From Diphasiastrum complanatum (Eukaryota; Streptophyta; Lycopodiopsida; Lycopodiales; Lycopodiaceae), in NCBI GenBank assembly GCA_029204225.1, contig CM055108.1:7973101-8037100 (forward strand): DNA of 64,000 nt. Reading direction: 5' to 3'. Each line of letters opens with the position of its first letter. The first letter of the stretch is position 1. The translations under genes and the position numbers were made by a program. Positions 1 through 10,374 of the stretch are shown one piece after another. A model generated the notes under the pieces. It was not told the origin of the DNA. It made no database searches and saw only the letters and a program-made list of their open reading frames with translations.

Positions 1-1330
1 CAAAACATGGGAGCTTGTGGATCTTCCATCCATCAAGCACACCATTGGTTGCAAGTGGGTTTTTCGATCAAGTATAATCAAGATGGCACAATCAACAAGT
101 ACAAGGCTAGGCTTTGCGCTAAAGATTTTGCTCAAGTTTATGGAATTGATTATGAGGAGACTTTTGCTCCAGTTGCAAAGATGGTATCAATTAGAATCAT
201 AATTTATGTTGCTTGTTTTTTCAATTGGCAAGTTATTCAACTAGATGTCTCTAATGCATTTCTAAATGGATATCTAGAAGAAGAGATTTATATGGATCAG
301 CCTATTGGGTTCATCCATGACAAAGACAAAGTTTGCTTGCTCTTCAAACGTTTATATGGACTCAAGCAAGCTCCAAGGTCATGGTATTCTCGACTTAACA
401 CCTTTCTTGAGTCACTAGGATTTAATCTTAGTAACTATGATCCTTCCTTATATGTTAATTTTTTTGATAAAGATATTGTCATCCTTCTTATTTATGTTGA
501 TGATATCATTCTGACAGGAAGTTGTATCAAGTTAGTTGAGGAAACCAAGATTGCACTTGGAAAAGAGTTCAAGATACAAGATCTTGGCAAAATTCACTAC
601 ATACTAGGATTATAGATTGACTTTCTTAAAGATAAACCTTTTGTATGTCAATCCAAGTATGCTCTTTGAATGTTAAAAAAGTTCAAAATGTTAGATTGTA
701 AGAGTATAGAAACTCCTATGGAGCAAAATGTAGAAGACCCTAACAAAGGTGATGAAAGATCCTTCATGGACATCACACTTTTTAGGAGTCTTATAGGCTC
801 GTTAATTTGGCTCACAATAACTAGACTTGACATAAGCTTTAGTGTTCATAAGTTGAGCCAGGCTATGCAAAAACCTACAATTTGTCATTGGAAAATGGCC
901 AAGAGAGTGCTTAGAGATATATCTTCAACTTTTGATTTTGGTTTATTGTATAAAAGTGAAGACCTTTCTATTGTTGGTTATTCTAACTCGGATTTTCCAA
1001 GTGATAGAGCAGATCGAAAATCTACAAGTGCTTATGTCATATATCTTGGAGGAAACTTGATATCTTGTCTTTCCAAAAAGCAAGATACTGTATCACTCTC
1101 ATCATGTGAAGCTGAGTATAAGGCGCTCACTACAACAACAAAGGAAGTGCTTTGGATCAAGAGGTTACTAATGGAGCTAAAGATAATTATAGAAGAGGAT
1201 CTACCTATGATCATGCGTGACAACATTTCAGCCCAAGCCCTTGCCAACAACCCGATATTCCATGCAAGGAGCAAGCATATCGAAGCTGCACATCACTTCG
1301 TGAGAGAGAAGCTCATTGAGGACTTCTGTC
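1..1330 (+). pseudogene. Copia pol 3' part: reverse transcriptase and RNase H
   Basis: One reading frame encodes the Copia reverse transcriptase and then RNase H. Visible landmarks are the RT entry motif around ARLCAKDFAQ, the LDVSNAFLNG motif, LYGLKQAP, the catalytic YVDD near 495-506, the SLIGSL segment, and RNase H motifs SLSSCEAEY and RDN..A near 1105-1230, followed by HARSKHIE. Two in-frame stops, at 613-615 (TAG) and 667-669 (TGA), break the frame. The first RNase H Asp of the usual YSDSDF motif is Asn (YSNSDF). The start is cut by the window edge, so gag, protease and integrase lie outside. Similarity to recognisable sequence stops near 1330, before the usual pol end. The element is dead. 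Confidence 0.9.
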
Positions 1331-1559
1331 TGAAAACGAATAGTTTGCGAACACGATTAATTAATTGTCTGCACAGTCACAAATACATCGAACATTTCTT
1401 GACTCTTTGTTGACACCTTAATCAGCCAGAGTGTAGTACTGTTGTACTACTCTGATAACATCTCATTTGTATAACGTGTTTCGTTCGATTTGATCGAGGC
1501 CAGATTGTTGTTCTGAAAATTATCAACACCACACACCCGAATATAAGTAATACTGGGTA
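1331..1559. other. unassigned sequence between two Copia pieces
   Basis: No convincing coding frame or terminal repeat is visible. It separates the RNase H end of the first Copia piece from the gag of the next, so it probably holds a junction of nested or deleted insertions. Confidence 0.4.
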
Positions 1560-2047
1560 TTTTTTAATGTTGAGCTTGTTCAAGTTATTCTTAATGGTTT
1601 GTTGGATGCTCATTCTAACATTGTACAAAGTCTTGCCATTCAAAGAACTTTGCCAAGGTTGATTGATCTTCAAGAGATCTTGATCAATGAAGAATACAAG
1701 CTTCAAGCAAGAGGTGGATCTTCATCAACGTCTCAAGTTCGAGAGGAGGCTATGTTCATCAAGGCAAATTCAAGGGAAAAAGCAAAAGTAACTGGTATAA
1801 AGGGCAAGATGAAGGGGAGGCTTCTTCAAATGGCAAAAATAAATATAGGTCAAAGCTCAAGTGCTTCTATTGTGGCATCAGAGGACACTTTGCAAGTGAG
1901 TGCTACAAGAAGAAGAGAGATCAAGGAGACAAGCAAGGTAATTTTACTCATGATGAAGACGGTTTGGATGTTCAAAACTCAAATGATGATGCTTTTGTGA
2001 TGTCTTCATGCATGCTTGCTAATGATGGAGATCTAGATCCATGGTGA
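1560..2047 (+). pseudogene. Copia A1 gag, C-terminal part with zinc knuckle
   Basis: The frame starts within the gag (UBN2-type) domain at ELVQVILNGL and continues through the Q-A-R-G linker. A frameshift near 1765-1800 moves the reading frame. The second frame carries a CCHC zinc knuckle at 1862-1903 (CFYCGIRGHFASEC, C-x2-C-x4-H-x4-C), which in Copia gag binds RNA. The same text recurs in the copy at 20.2-20.6 kb, so both belong to one family (A here). The N-terminal half of gag is missing. Confidence 0.85.
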
Positions 2048-2480
2048 ATTGATATTGGTGCAAGCTCACACATGACTTTTCACAAAGAGTACTTCACTTT
2101 TTTGTTGGCATATGGAGATGACAAGAAGGTAATCTACACGGCCAATGATGGTGAGTGTGCCATCAAAGGGATTGGCACAATTCCTATTTATCTCTATACA
2201 AATAGGAATATTCATTTCAAGGATGTTTTGTTCATACCTTCCATTACCAAGAATTTACTTAGTGTGAGTCAATTGCTAAGTAATGGTTTCAAAGTTGAGT
2301 TTGATAGAGATGCTTGTATGATCAAAATGAAGGATATCTTGATTGAAAAAGGTAAAAGACAAGGGAAGTTGTTCAAACTAGATGCTTGTGTTATTGCTAA
2401 CCATGTATGGCAAGTGATCAAATACCTATTCAAGAGGTTTGGGATGAAAGGATGGGGCAACTCAACTTCAAGTCATTGGA
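2042..2480 (+). pseudogene. Copia A1 aspartic protease and gag-pre-integrase segment
   Basis: After a TGA at 2045-2047, where Copia elements normally have the second Trp of WWID, the frame reads IDIGASSHMTF. This is the retropepsin active-site region with DSGAS changed to DIGAS. It continues through FIPSITKNLLSVSQLL, the usual end of the protease, into the gag-pre-integrase segment (GKLFKLDACV), and a further frameshift follows near 2410-2420. The Trp-to-stop change fits a G-to-A transition. Confidence 0.85.
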
Positions 2481-3230
2481 GGTAATGGCTAAGAAGCAAT
2501 AATTGGTCTTCCAAAATGCTTAAGTATCATCAATCTTGTTTGTGAATCTTGTGCTTTGTTAAAGTCACATAGACTACCTTATTCTAGATCTACATCTAGA
2601 TCTACAAAAGCTTTTCAAATTGTACATTCAGATATTCATGAAATTACTACAATTAGCAATAGTAGAGTATGTAACTTTCATTGACGATTTTAGTAGATTT
2701 TGTTGGATCTATCTACTAAAGACAAAGATGAAGTGTATGAGTCTTTGTTAAGTTCAAGAATGCAAGGGAGAACCAATTTTGCACAAAGATCAAGTGCTTA
2801 AGGAGTGACAATGGTGGAGAGTACATATCTACCAAGTTTTAAGGCTTTTTGTGAGGATCATGGGATCAAGAGGGTGTATACAACACCAAGGACCACACAA
2901 CAAAATGGAGTGACCGAGAGAAAAAATAGGACTTTATGTGAAAGTGCCAAAGCCATGAGGTTAAGTGCTAACCTTGATAAGCCATTTTGGGATCAAGCTT
3001 TGTTGTGTGCTAATTTCTTGTGAAATAGGTGGCCGAGTGCTATTTTGGATGGAAGGACACCTTTTGAGATGCTATTCAAGAGGAGGCCGAGTGTCAACTT
3101 TTTAGAACTTTTGGATGCACATGCTATGTCATCATAGCTCTTGATGATTGGAGCAAGGAGGATCCATCTTCAAGGAAATGTATATTTGTTGGATATAGTG
3201 AGGTGAGTAAAGCCTACAAGGTTTACATTC
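2481..3230 (+). pseudogene. Copia A1 integrase core, multiply frameshifted
   Basis: Integrase landmarks appear in alternating frames: the CESC..LKSH zinc-binding end, VHSDIHE with the first catalytic Asp, FIDDFSRFCW, and then QQNGVTERKNRTL with the catalytic Glu near 2895-2935. The middle Asp region (usually SDNGGEY) survives only as DNA-level similarity near 2800-2822. Several indels and stops separate these blocks, so no integrase could be made. Confidence 0.85.
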
Positions 3231-3530
3231 TTACTACTAAGTAAGTGATTGCTGGTAGAGATGTCATTTTTTATGAGGGGAGCATTCCAAAAGTATCTTC
3301 AAGTATTATTGATGGTGATGTGGATGGATCTAACATTCTTGATGTTGATGTAAAGGATCCTACTTTAGATCGTGATGATGATGGACCTTCATCAAGTCAA
3401 AAGCCAAGGAGAACATTAACAGAGAGACAAATCCTTCAAGGCTCACTTATGATGAGAAAGATAAGCAAGTGAAAGTGACTCATTTTGTTTTTCTCACATG
3501 CTTTGGTGAATATTCTTGTGTAGATGATGC
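3231..3530 (+). pseudogene. Copia A1 integrase-RT linker
   Basis: The frame begins with the characteristic RDVIFYEGS motif that follows Copia integrase. It then runs through an Asp-rich stretch and ends at FLTCFGEYSCVDDAMQV, which corresponds to the segment just before the RT domain. The RT itself is absent, so the element is truncated near 3530. Confidence 0.75.
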
Positions 3531-4135
3531 TATGCAAGTGGATGGATGTTTTCATGATTTTATAACAAATAATAGATCTAGTTGTTCAATGACTTTGATG
3601 ATCAAGTTGATAATCAAGATGTTGATCTCAAAGGGCTTCAACAACATGAAAGGAGAGATAGCAATTTGGAGCTAATCAAGAGCATCAAAGGAGAGTCAAT
3701 TGGCAAAGATGTTTTGGATCTATTTTTACAGGTTATTGAAGACTCAAGTAAGGGCAAAGGAGTAGTAAGGAAGCATTGTTCAAGTTTACTTTACTTGTTC
3801 TATCTCATGTTTGAGCAATTTCATGTGGATGTGTGCAAATTGTCAAGATATGGTAAAACTAGCTACATTGCTTTGTATCATTTAGATGTTGGAGTTGTAC
3901 TAGCATTCTTGGCTGGTTTTGATGATGGAAATGAAACTATTGGAAGTTCATTATGTCACTCATTCATGATCAAGTCATCAAGTGTAGATGGCATCTTGTG
4001 GCAAGATGGAGATGGAGGCTCATTCATGGAGTTTCATGGTGGATATATGGCAGGGAAGGACATAGATGGAGGAGACAAGCAAGCAGATCGAAAACTCACA
4101 GCTTCAATGAATGCATGCACGACTTCATAAAGACC
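3531..4135 (+). other. unidentified 182-codon open frame (3582-4130)
   Basis: A frame open from 3582 to 4130 follows the truncated Copia linker. It is rich in Asp, Gly, Ser and His and shows no motif I recognise. It could be Copia-derived sequence out of frame, a captured fragment, or simply open by chance. No splice sites or family match can be argued from the sequence alone. Confidence 0.25.
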
Positions 4136-4399
4136 CAACATTACGGGGATCCTTAGTTCAAATTAACTGAGAAATAAAATTACGATATAGAAAACTTTGA
4201 AATTTGTGTCCAGACAGCATGGACGTATCCCGTTGGTTTCTTCTTCCTGCTTGACACGTGCTAATGTGTCCGACGTCAATACCTCAAGTTAAATTTACTT
4301 GACTATGCTGGTTAGTATAATGGAATTTTCTAACTATACCAGTTACAGTTATAGAAATATAGTATGTACAGTTACATAAAATATGGTATATGCAGTAAT

Positions 4400-5858
4400 T
4401 GTGACTATGTTGGCATTCACATTAGATTAAATGTGATACAAAAAATTGAAATTAAGTATCATATCAGAGAGATTTTTGGTGCCCAAGCTTTGAAAATAGC
4501 AATGGCAAGGAGACCCAGATCTACAATCGAGTCTGTGATTCTTTACAATGAGAAAGATAAAGCTGATAACTGGAAGCCAACAAAATATACGAAGAATTCA
4601 TGAGTATTGGTGCATCCATCATCAAAGGGCAATTTTCGACAAAAGAAAAGAGCAAAAATGACTTACAAATCTTATTGGAAAGAAAAAAAATTGGAGTTGA
4701 AGACTACCTCGGAGGTCAATCGATATCAGAAGTTTTAATACAACATGTATATATGCATTTAGAAATCAAAGTACATGATATCAATCCTCATGATAATCAA
4801 AAATGTAATTGTAAATATATCAAAACATATGCACTCTACAACAATCATAGGTGATTTTCTTTATTGATGCTCTTCAGATTATTATTTAAATGTCTCAACA
4901 TTGTTTTTTTCTTTCAGATATATATCCATCATGCATAAGTGAATGGGAGCCCGCACAATCACTTGCAGGAATATTAGACGTGATTCACTCTGATGTTGGA
5001 AAGCTGCAATACAGAGGAAGAAGTCCAAAGGAACTTGCAGATTGTGGTATCTACTTTTATGAATCTTTATATACACCACAAACAGATGGAGGTTTTGGCA
5101 AGCTCGAAGCAATTTCATTGCCTAGTTTTCAAAGTGATGAGTGGCCTACTCCTGACAGTATTGTTTCTAAATCTTTGAGATGCAAGCTACTCATTGATAT
5201 TAGAAATGTTATGAAGTTAAGCACAAGCTCGAAAATTGTTCACCTAAGTTGGTTTATCTCATTACATATATTTGTTGATTTTTTCTCAAGTGCTAGTGTT
5301 CGTAGGATACCACCTTTATTTGTTTGCAAGGATTTATCAGATGAGACTTTGTCAGATCTCATGGATCAAGGCTGGGATAGTAAAACAAATAATGACATAG
5401 AATGAGGGATCAAAAAGTTCTCAATGATCTTTCGTTATCATATTGAAAAGCAAATGCTCAGTCTCACATTTAGCTACCAGAGATACAAGAAAATTGAAGG
5501 TACATGGCTACCACTGGATCAAGATTTTGAACTAAATGGTCACACAAACCGAATGGAGATAAGCATTATCTACAATGAGACTATGGTTGAGGTGGAAGAG
5601 CATTGGAAACTTGATTTTATCAGAACAGAGCTCATGCTATTACAAACCAATCTACCAACATATTTTAGATTTATCATCAACGGAAGACTCGTAAGTAGTT
5701 TATGTCTATTGCCATTTCAAAATAAAACAAAATAATTGAAAATGTCATCATTTACAATTGCACGTTCACTAATATTTGTCATGTCATAGATGCAAAAAAG
5801 ACGGGAGCTGATAACATGCTGCAAAGATCTACCTACAACAATCACCATTGTGGGATAA
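4400..5858 (+). pseudogene. G1: unrecognised spliced gene of the four-gene element
   Basis: Coding character runs in frame from about 4480 (FGAQALKIAM, RRPRST) through a second frame at 4600-4850. A donor at 4851 and an acceptor at 4916-4917 (tttctttcag) follow. The main exon, 4918-5690, reads EWEPAQSLAG, SPKELADCGI, FQSDEWPTP and IEGTWLPLDQ. One in-frame TGA at 5403-5405 interrupts that exon. A strong donor (GTAAGTAG) at 5691 joins in phase 0 to an acceptor at 5788-5789 and a 22-codon final exon ending TAA at 5856-5858. The exon near 4600-4850 does not match the next in phase, so an indel is present. I do not recognise the protein family. The last exon is doubtful because it lies in a segment duplicated from G2. 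Confidence 0.5.
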
Positions 5859-6066
5859 CAATAGCTTCAAATAAATTTTAGTAAAAATCTATGTATATAC
5901 TCTTTCATTCAATAAATGAAAGCCCAATTTGGGCATCAGTACATGTATTTTGTGCTCCCAAATTCATAAAATGGAACAGCATTTGATATATCAATGTATA
6001 TTTATCTATGAATTCTATACATGTGCAATCTATTTCTATTTTATGCTATTTGTATTTGTTCTAATC

Positions 6067-7858
6067 TTAATCTAGTGTAACTACATCATCCTTTGCACCA
6101 TCATCAACAACGGGAGGCTGAAGCCTTGCCCTAGCCAGTATGGTCAGGATAATTTCTTGTCTAAATCTGTACACTTGACTTGATGTGTACTCAGAAAGTG
6201 TAAACTGCAAGATAGAACATTCATGTATTAGTAATGGCTAAAAACATCAACAAAATAGAAAACTAATCATGATTCTAAAAATAAGAATCAACAGAATTTA
6301 TTACCTTAGAAATATCAACATCTTTTTGAAGGTTGAACCACTCAAAAAATAACTTTGCATTATATAATGTGTATTTGTCATGTCATAGATGCGAAAAAGA
6401 TGGGAGCTGATAACAGCTGAATGAATTATTTTGCTGGGGTGACTGTAGAAAAATTCAGCACACAAGAAATCAATTATGAAACAGAATGAATTAGAATGAA
6501 ACAAATACATTAGAATACTAATTTCAAAATGTTGTTAAGAAAGACAGAATTTACCTCCAAACTAACGATCTGCCAATTTACGAAATGGGGAACAACTATA
6601 GAAATAAATTTACTTAAATATGGAAGGTATATATCTACATCCTTATGCGTATTGCTCGTCGAATTCATCTTGACACAAAAAACTTTAATAATATTATCTA
6701 CAGATCTCTTAATAGAGATCAGGTTTAAACTCCAGTGGTCACTGCAAAATAAGATTGAAATTTCTTTAGCTAGAATTCTGAGAACTATTTCCATTGACAA
6801 TGCCAATGATAGAGCATTAAACAGTAAGAAGCATTTAATATATCTTACTTGGTATGATAAGGGATGAGCAGGTATTTTGCTGCTAGTGTGAATCCACTAG
6901 TCAAACACTATGACAATGTGTCATTATTCTCCTTGAAGGCCTGAAGCAAAACGTTACTCAACACCAACAACTCATTGGATGAATCTCTTGAAATGTCATA
7001 TTGCAAGAGTGTAAGCCTGGACTCTATCACAGGATCACTGATAGAAGTCTAGCTGTCTTTGAGATCCAAACAATCAAGAACTCTATAATTTATACTAAAG
7101 TCAAGTTCATCTAGTCTAAAACAAAAAGGAGTACCAATTGTATCTATAGAATCGGATATGTCCTTCTCAAATTTAAGATAATCATCGAAATTTATAGATG
7201 TATAAATATTTGAAGGAGGAGGAGGAGGTAGATGTGTAGTAACTAAAGGAATTACAAGGGTATCCAAAACAGATGTAGTTATATTTACAACATTACCAAG
7301 AGCAGCGTTATCTACAATTGGTTCCAGGTTATGCTTCACAGATTCTGTGGTGTCTACCCTCCTTACTTTCTTCGGAGCTCTCTTGGGGGCTGCCTGTTTC
7401 CTAGGATGCTTGGTAGGAAGATCAGTCCTATCTAGAGGAGTTGGTCTGAGAGTAGCAGACTGAGATACATGTAACTTGCAAAACATCTCCCTCACTATCA
7501 TCAGTAGTAGAAAATCCTTGAGCATTATGGTGACTTTCTTGGAATGAATTGCAAGCAAAAATGAATCTTCAAAAACAATGCTCATATAATCTTCAGCAGC
7601 TTCTTGAAGGCACTGAAGAGCACTAGGTGTGAATCTAACCAGCTGTCCGAGATCATTTCTACTTATATTTCGGACAACACGGTAGAATGGAGCTCTGGGA
7701 ATCAACCGAGCGGTTGATTTCTCACACTTATGTATTTTAGAGAGTCACCTGCTGCGGTTGTGCATTCTAGGTCTAGCGGGAGGTGTAATGGCAACCGTAG
7801 GAGCTTAGGATGAGCCAGCAGAGAAGAATTCCCTCGTTGTCTGCTTTCTCTATCCATG
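6067..7858 (-). pseudogene. G2: histone H3/CENP-A-like fold fused to a long unknown C-terminus, four exons
   Basis: Exon 1 runs from about 7858 to 6849, exon 2 is 6741-6555, exon 3 is 6442-6305 and exon 4 is 6204-6067. Introns are 107, 112 and 100 bases, all GT-AG, and the phases fit (2+1, 0, 0). The first part is an H3-type histone fold (described separately). It is followed by a Lys/Arg-rich stretch (PRKQAAPKRAPKK), a PPPPP run, and about 300 further residues with no motif I know. In-frame stops lie at 7745-7747, 7049-7051, 6908-6910 and 6383-6385; each is one C-to-T change from CGA or CAG. The N-terminus is uncertain: an ATG at 7857-7855 is in another frame and would need a small indel. 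A canonical H3 or CENH3 ends soon after the fold, so this is a fusion. The role is unknown; chromatin targeting is a guess. Confidence 0.72.
7481..7744 (-). other. H3-like histone-fold domain within G2
   Basis: Every H3 landmark is present in order: the alphaN segment LSKIHKCEKST (compare LREIRKYQKST), alpha1 around RAPFYRVVR, alpha2 around ALQCLQEAAEDY and VFED, AIHSKKVTIM in loop 2, and KDF at the start of alpha3. Between the PF and RF anchors there are 16 residues where canonical H3 has 15. A longer loop 1 is typical of CENP-A/CENH3, as are RFTP.AL and QEAAED. Residues are diverged enough to exclude a recent copy of a core H3 gene. The fold lies in one exon without introns. Confidence 0.85.
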
Positions 7859-7859
7859 G

Positions 7860-8640
7860 AAGTGTACTATGGGATATCGGACTTGTGCGTGACGACTAGG
7901 ATATGTACGGACAAAATGTACAGTATATCGGACCTGTGCGAGTCGAATATCAAAGAGATAGATTATTATAGAAGAGAGGCGCACAAGTGTGATATGAGAA
8001 GACACGTAGGCAGATTTTTCGAACCTGTGCGCATGGAGACGGTAGGCAGAATATCGATTGTAAAGGAGACGCACAAGTGCGATAAGCGGGACGAAAAAAA
8101 AAGTGAAAAAAATTCATTGAAGTTTGTGATTTTATATCGAGGTTCGCACGTGCGAAAGAATGTCCTGTCACACATGTGGAACTTGTACGGTCAAATGCGA
8201 GAAAGACATGTGTCAGGCTGTCAGTTTACATGTGTGGAATTTTTGGGCAAATGCGAGAGCGACACGTATTGTCGAACAAATGAATGAACACGAGACACGT
8301 GTACAAGGTGTCATTTGACACGTGTCCAGGTGTCACCTCACACGTGCCAGTGCCTATAGTCCAATCGAAAGTAGACACGTGTCCATTGACCGTTGATCAC
8401 ACATGTGAAAATTTAGTATAAATGGCATGAAACTCGATTAACTTTTTACTTTTTTGTTCTCCAAATTTACGGCATATCACTCTTGTGTGTGCGCATTGTT
8501 GTCCATTTGTTTGCAACGATACCCACTTGCACACAAGTGCGATATTCAGTATCTATCTGCCGTACATATCCCTCTTGTGCGTGATCTTGAGAGTTAGTTT
8601 TCAGCCGATTGTTCTCTCTCGCGCACAAGTGCAATATCTA
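7860..8640. promoter_or_regulatory. iteron-like repeats between divergent G2 and G3
   Basis: A 15-base motif close to TATCNCACTTGTGCG recurs in both orientations. Copies lie at 7875-7889, 7926-7940, 7980-7994 (inverted), 8070-8084 (inverted), 8475-8492 (with 3 extra bases), 8532-8544 (inverted), 8567-8581 and 8622-8636 (inverted); partial copies lie near 8021 and 8134. Between the two clusters (8144-8405) is a second set built on the palindrome ACACGTGT (near 8295, 8319, 8339 and 8375, with variants near 8168 and 8399), including an imperfect duplication around 8165-8265. Such arrays suit binding of an element-encoded protein, as with subterminal repeats of CACTA elements or replication iterons. 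The function here is inferred. Confidence 0.6.
8417..8423 (+). promoter_or_regulatory. possible TATA box for G3
   Basis: TATAAAT lies about 230 bases upstream of the likely G3 start at 8651, downstream of the ACACGTGT repeats. The motif is common in AT-rich DNA, so this is tentative. Confidence 0.3.
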
Positions 8641-8650
8641 CGTTATTTTC

Positions 8651-10165
8651 ATGGCCTCTTCCTCAGGATCTTCACGAGATTCAGGCCTGAGTTCATTTTT
8701 TATTGAATTTGGGATTACTGAAAATCTAGACTACTTCTACAACCTATTCAAGCCATATCTACATGTTTTCAAGACTGCACAACCAAATTCTGACGTATTT
8801 TATGAACATTACGTTAGATTCACAGATATACTTAGTAAGCTTGTTTTCTCCATAGGTTCACTCCAATACATCCATTATATTGATCTTGTTCATTTCTTCC
8901 CAGCTTTCAGACATAGACTAGATAGAATGTTCACCAAATTGTTTGATCTTTTCAAAGGCAGTTCAACGTGTTCTTATTGCAACAAGAAATGTCGATTGGT
9001 TGAATATCAGAGTGGTTTTGTACTTTTCTTGTTAATTCAGATTCCAGATGATGGAAAGTTTCTGTTGTTGAACCTCCTATGACATCATCCTCTGTTCAGT
9101 CAGCTATTAAGGGTATCAGTCACTTCCTTATCGACACCCCTGATAAGGAAAGTGACTTTATTGATGTAAATACTAATGTTCTCTGGGATTCTTTTATTGG
9201 CCAAAATACATCTACTGATAAATCGATCGCTATAGAGGAGTCTAAATGTCTTTTCAATTTGTATGTATATTATATTAATGACAATGTATATTTTACTACT
9301 ACTGATTTATATAAATGTTTTGACTATCGTGAAGACGAGGTTCTATGTCTATTATCCGGCACAATTTTCGAATTATCCGACTTTGTAGATTTTGAAACAA
9401 ATGACCTTGTTGCTGGAATTGATTTTGATGATGAGGAGAGACTTATGACCGGTGAAGAATGCCTGACTAAGACTTTATCAAATATTGTTGAGGATGGGCA
9501 AGGTAGACCATCTTATGAAGAATTCACGGCATTTCAATCCAAGATGGGCTTCCCTCGTCCATCATTAATGCATTTCTCTAATGATTTCACTTCAGTACGT
9601 GGTCATTATATTGATCATCCTGATCTGGTTGTTGCTACTGATGAAGAATGTATAAGTGTTTAAACTTCCTTGCATTAGAATGTTTTTAACCACTGAATGT
9701 GTTTTTGCTAACATATTTCTTATTGCAGGATGCTCTCATAATTGATGATTTTGCTGCGAGACGAGGTGGTTTCAGACAACATGAATCCTTGTTCTAGAGA
9801 GATAGTGGACTTGGCCACTATCTTAGGCATTTCCTGAAGAATGAGATCCGTATTGCTCATTCCAAGCTGAGCGCAGTTGGGGAAGTCTTATAATGGCAGT
9901 TAAGGGTTTATCATTTTACCTAGGAAGACATAAATTTGTTAAGACAAATAAGATCATTTTTGTCAAAAGATCTTATGTTTTGAGCATTCTAGGTTTTACT
10001 GATGGGAATGTTCCCTTAAGGAGCTTCCATTATTTATTGTATTCCACTTATATTGAGCTTAGTAGAAATAAGGATAATGCACATCTATTAGATGCATACT
10101 CTAGCAGAGAATTTCCTCATGACAATACTGCCATAGAATCTGACACACAAGCTGATGATGAATAG
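8651..10165 (+). pseudogene. G3: unrecognised multi-exon gene of the four-gene element
   Basis: The likely start is ATG 8651 (MASSSGSSRDSG), which follows the repeat region. The first part reads FFIEFGITENLDYF and LKxxCSYCNKKC-like text (C-x2-C-x3-C, possibly metal-binding). A frame change near 9015-9040 can be explained by a 26-base gap with GT-AG ends or by an indel. The next frame, to about 9658, is acidic (DFDDEERLMTGEE). A phase-0 intron can be drawn from about 9659 to 9728 (..ttattgcag). The last part contains RRGGFRQHESLF, a TAG, GLGHYLRHFLKNEIR and, after a frameshift near 9885, the tail ending TAG 10163-10165. I recognise no family. The RGGFRQHE and GHYLRHFLKN blocks look conserved and would make good search seeds. 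Confidence 0.5.
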
Positions 10166-10374
10166 TGGACAATTTGTATTTTGTTATAATACAATTAATA
10201 CATTTACATTGAGTATTTATCCTCTCTTGTTCAATGAATTAGCAAAGCAATTCTGAACATGTCATAATTTGATGACAATGATGATCTTCTACTCATTAAT
10301 CATCTAAGTTTTTCTTCTTGTATGAACTTGCATGCTTTTTTAAACTTGTTGTATTGTGTGGACTTTGTTATATG

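Noticed and set aside
6529-6867. 112-codon plus-strand frame
   Set aside because: Antisense to G2 exon 2 and its intron, whose splice sites and phases fit on the minus strand.
7703-7705. TTG as the start of the H3-like frame
   Set aside because: The H3 alphaN helix continues in frame upstream through an in-frame TGA, so this is not a real start.
6067-7858. G2 as a simple pseudogene of the host CENH3
   Set aside because: The fold is intronless and continues into about 360 further residues over phased exons, unlike a CENH3 gene. Not fully excluded without a search.
7860-8640. Repeats between G2 and G3 as a CRISPR array
   Set aside because: Motifs are short, in both orientations and unevenly spaced, and the context is eukaryotic.
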